64,000 bases of DNA. It comes from JADHMP01 sp964386915 (GTDB taxonomy: Bacteria; Bacteroidota; Bacteroidia; Flavobacteriales; Flavobacteriaceae). Position numbers and translations under genes: made by a program. This document shows positions 61,158 through 64,000 of the stretch, piece by piece. Under the pieces are notes generated by a model. The model worked only from the letters and a program-made list of their open reading frames with translations. It did no database searches and was not told the origin of the DNA. The stretch spans positions 1-64,000 of the forward strand of contig CAYLUQ010000004.1 in NCBI GenBank assembly GCA_964386915.1. The letters are read 5' to 3'. How positions within the stretch are numbered: position 1 is the stretch's first letter; each line of letters starts with the position of its first letter.

Positions 61158-62912
61158 ATGACGAGAGAAAACAGGAACACACCATTTTGGAAAAAATCAT
61201 TGCCTCTTGTGCTGCTGACAAGTTTTGTGTTTTGGCAGTGTGAAAAAAAACCTGAACTCAAAAGTAATTTATGGCTCCCAGACGGATTTGAATCTACTGT
61301 TTTTGTAGATCAAATTCCTGAAACAACCCGTCATATTACCGTTACACCAGAAGGAACGGTTTATACTAAATTTAAAAAAACCTCCGAAGAAGGTTCCCTT
61401 GCAGCCCTACAAGATTTAGATGGTGATGGGCGAGCAGATAAAGTAGTAAAATTTGCCAACGACACCACTATTAAAGGTTATGGCTATGCCACAGCAGCCA
61501 GAGTTTATAAAGGCTATCTCTATTTTAGCAGTGAGTTGGCTGTCTATCGCTATAAACTTGACCCCAATCAACTGGTGCCCAAAGGTCCACTAGAAACTGT
61601 AGTAATTGATGACCACCCTCATGGCATGCACGAACACATTGGAAAACCCATTGCTTTTGACCATAAAGGCAACCTCTATGTGCCCTTTGGAGCTCCTTCT
61701 AACACCTGCCAAAATCCTAAAAGAACTCCCCTTCAACCTGGCATGGATCCTTGCCCACAACTTGAAGATCATGGGGGTATTTGGGTCTTCGATGCCAAAA
61801 AATTAAATCAAACCCAACAAGACGGGAAAAAATATGCAACGGGCATTAGAAGCATAGTGGCACTCGATTGGAACCCCCAAGATGAAACCCTCTATGCTGT
61901 GGTGCATGGACGTGATGATTTGTTTAGACTCTGGCCCGATCGTTATAATGCTTGGCAAAGTGCACTGCTTCCTTCTGAAGAATTTTTGAGAATTGAAGAA
62001 GGTGACGATTTTGGATGGCCCTATTGCTACTATGATCAAATGCAAGAAAAAAGAGTGCTCTCCCCCGAATATGGTGGGGATGGAAACACCGTTGGCCGCT
62101 GCGAAGACTTTAAGCCCCCCATAATGGGTTTCCCCGGACATTGGGCTCCCAACGATTTGGTTTTTTATCAGGGAGATGCTTTTCCTGAATATTATAAAAA
62201 CGGTGCCTTCATAGCCTTTCACGGTTCTACCAATAGAGCCCCCTACCCACAATCTGGCTATTTTGTTGGGTTTATTCCTTTCGAAAACGGCAAACCCAAA
62301 GGCAGTTTTGATGTTTTTGCCGATGGCTTTGCCGAAGTAGACCCTATTGTTAATGTTCGTGATGCCGTCTACCGCCCTATGGGAATTGCCTTTGCTCCCG
62401 ATGGCACTATGTATATTGGCGATACTGAAAAGGGGCGTATCTGGAGTGTGCGTTTCACCGGAGACAAACAAAGTTTTGGAAAAGAATCCTTAGCCAAAAT
62501 GGAAGCTAGAAAAGAACTTTCTCATATCAGAACTCCCGATTTTGAAAAAGACAATTTGAGTGAAAAAAATATTTCAGAGGGCCAAAAACTATACAATACC
62601 TATTGCATGGCTTGCCACCAATCCAACGGAAAAGGGGCATCTGGTCGTTTTCCGCCTTTGGATCAAACAGATTGGGTAGTGGGAGATCCAGAACGATTGG
62701 TTCATCTCATTTTAAACGGAATGGAAGGTCCCATTAAAGTAAATGGAGAAGACTACAACGGCATTATGCCGCAACACGCCTTCTTAAAAGATGATGAAAT
62801 TGCCAAAATAACCACTTATATTAGAACACATTTTGGCAATGAAGTACAAGCCATTAGCCCTCAAGACGTTCAAAAATACCGAGCTTCTAACTCAAAAAAA
62901 ACAACTAAATAA
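61158..62912 (+). CDS. sorbosone-dehydrogenase-like propeller fused to cytochrome c
   Basis: 584 residues. Lipoprotein-type signal (SFVFWQC). Residues of about 40-440 form a PQQ-dependent sugar dehydrogenase-like propeller: DLDGDGRADKVVKFA, HEHIGKPIAFDHKGNLYVPFG and MGIAFAPDGTMYIGDTEKGRIW. A C-terminal single-haem cytochrome c (about 470-560) carries CMACH and MPQHAF (axial Met). Likely oxidises a sugar and passes electrons to the respiratory chain. Follows the CBM9-like gene, precedes the amidohydrolase by 8 bp. Confidence 0.9.
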   Translation: MTRENRNTPFWKKSLPLVLLTSFVFWQCEKKPELKSNLWLPDGFESTVFVDQIPETTRHITVTPEGTVYTKFKKTSEEGSLAALQDLDGDGRADKVVKFANDTTIKGYGYATAARVYKGYLYFSSELAVYRYKLDPNQLVPKGPLETVVIDDHPHGMHEHIGKPIAFDHKGNLYVPFGAPSNTCQNPKRTPLQPGMDPCPQLEDHGGIWVFDAKKLNQTQQDGKKYATGIRSIVALDWNPQDETLYAVVHGRDDLFRLWPDRYNAWQSALLPSEEFLRIEEGDDFGWPYCYYDQMQEKRVLSPEYGGDGNTVGRCEDFKPPIMGFPGHWAPNDLVFYQGDAFPEYYKNGAFIAFHGSTNRAPYPQSGYFVGFIPFENGKPKGSFDVFADGFAEVDPIVNVRDAVYRPMGIAFAPDGTMYIGDTEKGRIWSVRFTGDKQSFGKESLAKMEARKELSHIRTPDFEKDNLSEKNISEGQKLYNTYCMACHQSNGKGASGRFPPLDQTDWVVGDPERLVHLILNGMEGPIKVNGEDYNGIMPQHAFLKDDEIAKITTYIRTHFGNEVQAISPQDVQKYRASNSKKTTK

Positions 62913-62920
62913 CAAAACCG

Positions 62921-64000
62921 ATGAAATCAATTTTTCAAACCCTAGTACTGCTTAGTTGCCTTTTATGCAGCCCAATTCTCGCTGCACAAGAATTTGATAT
63001 GGTCATTCTCAATGGACATGTTATTGATACCAAAAATGGCATTGACTCTAAAATGGACATAGCCATAAAAAATGGTCGAATTGCTGCTGTCTCAAAAAAA
63101 ATAGCGCCTACCCAAGGCAAAACAGTAGTCAATGCCGAAGGGCTAGTGGTGACTCCCGGACTGATTGACATGCACAGCCATAATTTTCATGGCACCGAAC
63201 CCGATAGTTATTTAAGCAACAGTTTTACAGCGCTCCCCCCTGATGGCTTCACCTTTAGAAATGGTGTTACCACCATAGTGGATGTTGGCGGTGCTGGCTG
63301 GCGCAATTTCAGACAATTCAAATCGCAAACCATTGACCGTTCTAAAACAAGAGTTTTGGCTTTTTTAAATATTATTGGAAGCGGTATGAAAGGGGGAGTT
63401 ATTGAACAAAACTTAGACGATATGAATCCCAAACTCACCGCCTTAGTAGCCAAGCAATTTCCAGATCATGTGGTGGGCATCAAACTGGCTCATTATAGTG
63501 GTTTTGATTGGACCCCTACCGATCGGGTGGTGGAAGCAGGTAGATTGGCAGCTGTTCCCGTAATGATAGATTTTGGAGGCAGCCAACCCGAATTGCCCCT
63601 AGAAACCCTCTTGTTGGAAAAACTCAGACCAGGAGATATTTTTACCCACACCTATGCACACGTAAATGGTAGAACACCCATTGTAGATGAAAATGGAAAA
63701 GTGCGCCCATTTGTTTTTGAAGCACAAAAAAAGGGGATTGTCTTTGACGTGGGACACGGCGGCGGAAGTTTTGTTTTTGAACAAGCTGTTCCAGCAATGA
63801 AACAAGGCCTGCACCCCAACTCCATAAGCACCGATTTACACACCGGCAGCATGAATGGCGGCATGAAAGATATTTTGAATGTAATGTCAAAATTCTTAAA
63901 TTTAGACATGCCCTTAAAAGACGTAATAGCAGCCACTACTTGGCGTCCCGCCAACTATATTGAGAAACCCAGCCTAGGGCATTTAAGTGTTGGTGCCGAA
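62921..64000 (+). CDS. amidohydrolase/deacetylase family metallohydrolase (partial)
   Basis: At least 360 residues, cut by the window end; 3' part missing. Signal peptide to LAAQ. Metal ligands of the amidohydrolase superfamily are present: DMHSH (His85, His87), Lys188 in GIKLAH (carbamylated lysine), His243/His247 in FTHTYAH, His279 in VGHGGG and Asp305 in STDLHTG. Relatives annotate as deacetylase-type metallohydrolases. Starts at ATG 62921, 8 bp after the dehydrogenase, so an operon is likely. Exported, unlike most relatives. Confidence 0.9.
   Translation, partial: MKSIFQTLVLLSCLLCSPILAAQEFDMVILNGHVIDTKNGIDSKMDIAIKNGRIAAVSKKIAPTQGKTVVNAEGLVVTPGLIDMHSHNFHGTEPDSYLSNSFTALPPDGFTFRNGVTTIVDVGGAGWRNFRQFKSQTIDRSKTRVLAFLNIIGSGMKGGVIEQNLDDMNPKLTALVAKQFPDHVVGIKLAHYSGFDWTPTDRVVEAGRLAAVPVMIDFGGSQPELPLETLLLEKLRPGDIFTHTYAHVNGRTPIVDENGKVRPFVFEAQKKGIVFDVGHGGGSFVFEQAVPAMKQGLHPNSISTDLHTGSMNGGMKDILNVMSKFLNLDMPLKDVIAATTWRPANYIEKPSLGHLSVGAE

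Noticed and set aside
61803..62471. 222-codon minus-strand frame inside the dehydrogenase gene
   Set aside because: Antisense shadow of a well-supported gene.

Overview
The window is a chromosomal segment of a Bacteroidota bacterium, most likely a marine member of the Flavobacteriia. The evidence is low GC, SusC/SusD pairs, many lipoproteins, DUF3078, DUF5916, DUF4136, DUF5522 and DUF6624 proteins, the flavobacterial alaS - M23 peptidase - MerR order, and promoters with the Bacteroidota -7 box TAnnTTTG. No phage, transposase, CRISPR array or rRNA gene was seen. One tRNA (initiator tRNA-fMet) is present.

Region 1 (1-29 kb) is mainly housekeeping. It holds an outer-membrane porin, rnhB, a Crp/Fnr regulator beside an alpha/beta-hydrolase lipoprotein, a large propeller-like lipoprotein, lipB, a Pmp3/YqaE peptide, lysS, a CpxP-like protein, an OmpA protein, and the operon ACC-deaminase-like / glucosaminidase / hemL. 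These are followed by DUF5522, DUF4136, alaS, an M23 peptidase, a MerR regulator, der, an oxidoreductase - heptahaem cytochrome - DUF6624 operon, tRNA-fMet, era, a sulfatase and a small Smr protein. A helically phased T-tract array lies between the convergent Smr and GH51 genes.

Region 2 (27-36.6 kb) is more accessory. It contains a GH51 arabinofuranosidase with palindromes in its upstream region, a DUF1059 peptide, a PLC-like phosphodiesterase, a heparan-N-sulfatase-like sulfatase, a decayed TolC-family remnant, a DUF5916 outer-membrane protein, an unrecognised secreted protein and a DUF3078 protein.

Region 3 (36.6-56.3 kb) is the most distinctive. Two co-oriented modules each read susC - susD - hairpin/T-run terminator - giant FG-GAP/UnbV-ASPIC protein. 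A membrane-bound TPR/LuxR-type regulator sits between them, and the second module continues into a FAD-dependent oxidoreductase lipoprotein and the DUF3078 protein. No polysaccharide hydrolase lies inside the modules, so the substrate is unknown.

Region 4 (56.4-64 kb) encodes exported proteins that suggest oxidation of a sugar-like compound outside the cytoplasm: DUF5107/TPR, an SMP-30-like lactonase lipoprotein, a CBM9-like lipoprotein, a sorbosone-dehydrogenase-like protein fused to cytochrome c, and an amidohydrolase cut by the window end. Working model (inference): the SusC/SusD/FG-GAP systems bind and import a glycan or glycoconjugate, sulfatases and GH51 trim it, and the region 4 enzymes oxidise products in the periplasm.
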